From JBBQNR01 sp038330145 (lineage in GTDB: Bacteria; Actinomycetota; Thermoleophilia; Solirubrobacterales; JBBDJG01): a stretch of DNA of 13,976 nt. Below the pieces are notes generated by a model, which made no database searches, was not told the origin of the DNA, and was given only the letters and a program-made list of their open reading frames with translations. The position numbers and the translations under genes were made by a program. The stretch covers positions 1-13,976 of the forward strand of contig JBBQNR010000073.1 of NCBI GenBank assembly GCA_038330145.1, read 5' to 3'. Of the stretch, positions 13,372-13,976 are shown piece by piece. Within the stretch, counting starts at the first letter, position 1. Every line of letters starts with the position of its first letter.

Positions 13372-13479
13372 CTGACGCGCCTGCAAACCTTCCGTCTGCC
13401 CACGTCCTCGGTCGGCCACATACCGCTTGGGTATGCGGCCTCCCTGCGTCCTCGGCAGCCTCGGTTTTCGCCGCCTCAG
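13372..13479 (-). repeat. Structured dispersed repeat, copy 2 (RNA-like element)
   Basis: Aligns with copy 1 at CTGCAAACCTTC, CTGCC, CGTCCTC-GTCG, CTCCCTGCGTCCTCGGCAG and CTCGGTTTTCGC. The conserved CTGCC/GGCAG stem is 13396-13400/13454-13458. The apical hairpin is different in sequence: 13414-13424 with 13430-13440, loop 13425-13429, 11 bp with one non-Watson-Crick position that is G.U if the minus strand is transcribed. An outer CTGA/TCAG pairing (13372-13375/13476-13479) replaces copy 1's outer stem. It lies 46 bases upstream of GTG 13326 and 69 bases past the oxidoreductase stop, so it could be a leader RNA for the membrane protein-methyltransferase-LtrA operon. Confidence 0.7.
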
Positions 13480-13548
13480 TCACAACTGGCAGTTTGATGG
13501 CGGCTGTTGCTCCAACTCGACCACGAGCGGGAGCGGGAGCCTCACCCC

Positions 13549-13976
13549 TCAGCCGCTCGGCCCGAAGCGCTCGGTTCGGATCCGCTGGGGCTCGTACCCG
13601 GCCTCCAGCAGCAGGCGGGTGGCCGTCTCGACGAAGCCGTTCGTGCCGCAGACGAAGGCGGTGCCCGTATCAGCGCCCGCCGCGGCGATCAGCGACGAGT
13701 CGATGCGCCCCGCATGGCCGCTCCAACCGGCCGGCGGCTCGCGCGTGAACGTGAGCAGCGCGTCGTCGCCGAGCTCATCGGCGTAGATGACGTCCCCGGC
13801 CGAACGCACCGAGTAGACGAGCCCCATCGGAAGCTCGGGCATCGTGCGTCGCCGGTGGCGCAGGATCGCCATCAGCGGCACCACGCCGGAGCCGCCGCCG
13901 ACGAGCAGCACGGGATGCTCGCCACGCCACACGAAGTAGGACGCGAACGGTCCTCGGACCTCGACCTCGTCGCCCT
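13549..13976 (-). CDS. Ferredoxin/flavin reductase-like oxidoreductase, 3' part
   Basis: The gene enters from the right edge: in frame, GDEVEVRGPFASYFVWRGE precedes the only internal ATG (13932), so the start is outside the window. About 142 residues are visible. LLVGGGSGVVPLMAILRHR is the NAD(P)-binding GGGxG loop and helix of the FNR superfamily. GLVYSVRSAGDVIYADEL and VCGTNGFVETATRLLLEAG are the later strands, and the end is ERFGPSG. GPFASYF is probably the last part of the FAD-binding barrel. These proteins pass electrons between NAD(P)H and a flavin or partner domain. Members of this type are often beside sulfite-oxidase-like molybdenum proteins, but the neighbour is not visible. Confidence 0.9.
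   Translation of the reverse strand, partial: GDEVEVRGPFASYFVWRGEHPVLLVGGGSGVVPLMAILRHRRRTMPELPMGLVYSVRSAGDVIYADELGDDALLTFTREPPAGWSGHAGRIDSSLIAAAGADTGTAFVCGTNGFVETATRLLLEAGYEPQRIRTERFGPSG

Noticed and set aside
13372..13479. Intrinsic terminator, SAM or SAH riboswitch
   Set aside because: No T-tract follows the hairpin on either strand, and the conserved cores of the SAM/SAH classes near the methyltransferase operon could not be matched.

Overview
The window is high-GC DNA (roughly two thirds G+C) with actinobacterial features: leaderless-looking or SD-led starts, GTG/TTG starts, and large secreted proteins ending in basic Ig-like domains. Protein style (TolB-like propeller and fibronectin-like exported proteins, an LtrA family membrane protein, paired LysM/SLT and M23 wall hydrolases) resembles Thermoleophilia/Solirubrobacterales (Actinomycetota). 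That lineage call is an inference from protein character, not a database result.

Layout. 1-115 is a structured dispersed repeat (copy 1). 152-499(-) encodes a small PRC-barrel/DUF2171-like protein. 511-1146(-) is gene debris: the 3' end of a GFA/Mss4-like zinc protein and the 5' end of a sulfatase that was once translationally coupled to the TetR gene before it. 1143-1772(-) is the TetR regulator, divergent from 1887-3898(+), a polyamine-type solute-binding lipoprotein plus a nitrilase-superfamily amidohydrolase. The gap between them holds a good promoter overlapped by an inverted repeat. 3931-4099 is a 169 bp hairpin element with TA/CTAG ends, probably an IS630/Tc1-mariner-type MITE, sitting exactly on the stop codon of the next gene. 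4096-5926(-) is a cell-wall operon: a LysM-LysM-SLT protein followed by a PG_binding-PG_binding-M23 protein. 6064-8610(+) holds two secreted proteins of unknown role. 8630-9830(-) is a rearranged ArsR-type locus: promoter/operator, beheaded arsR, half of a VOC gene (ArsI/CadI-like) and an intact R2-like ferritin-fold oxidase. 9827-10621(-) is a PEP mutase/isocitrate lyase family enzyme. 10687-13326(-) looks like one operon: small membrane protein, homocysteine S-methyltransferase, LtrA family protein. Its leader holds copy 2 of the structured repeat (13372-13479). 13549-13976(-) is the 3' part of a flavodoxin/ferredoxin-reductase-like oxidoreductase.

The most unusual content is non-coding. 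(i) The two repeat copies, 13.3 kb apart, keep the same internal loop with a duplicated GCGTCCTC box, while their hairpin stems differ in sequence but keep pairing. This is the signature of a selected RNA (or a REP-like element under structural constraint). (ii) The MITE-like hairpin supplies both ends of a 54-codon ORF. (iii) The ars-like locus keeps its operator but has lost the DNA-binding N-terminus of its own repressor.
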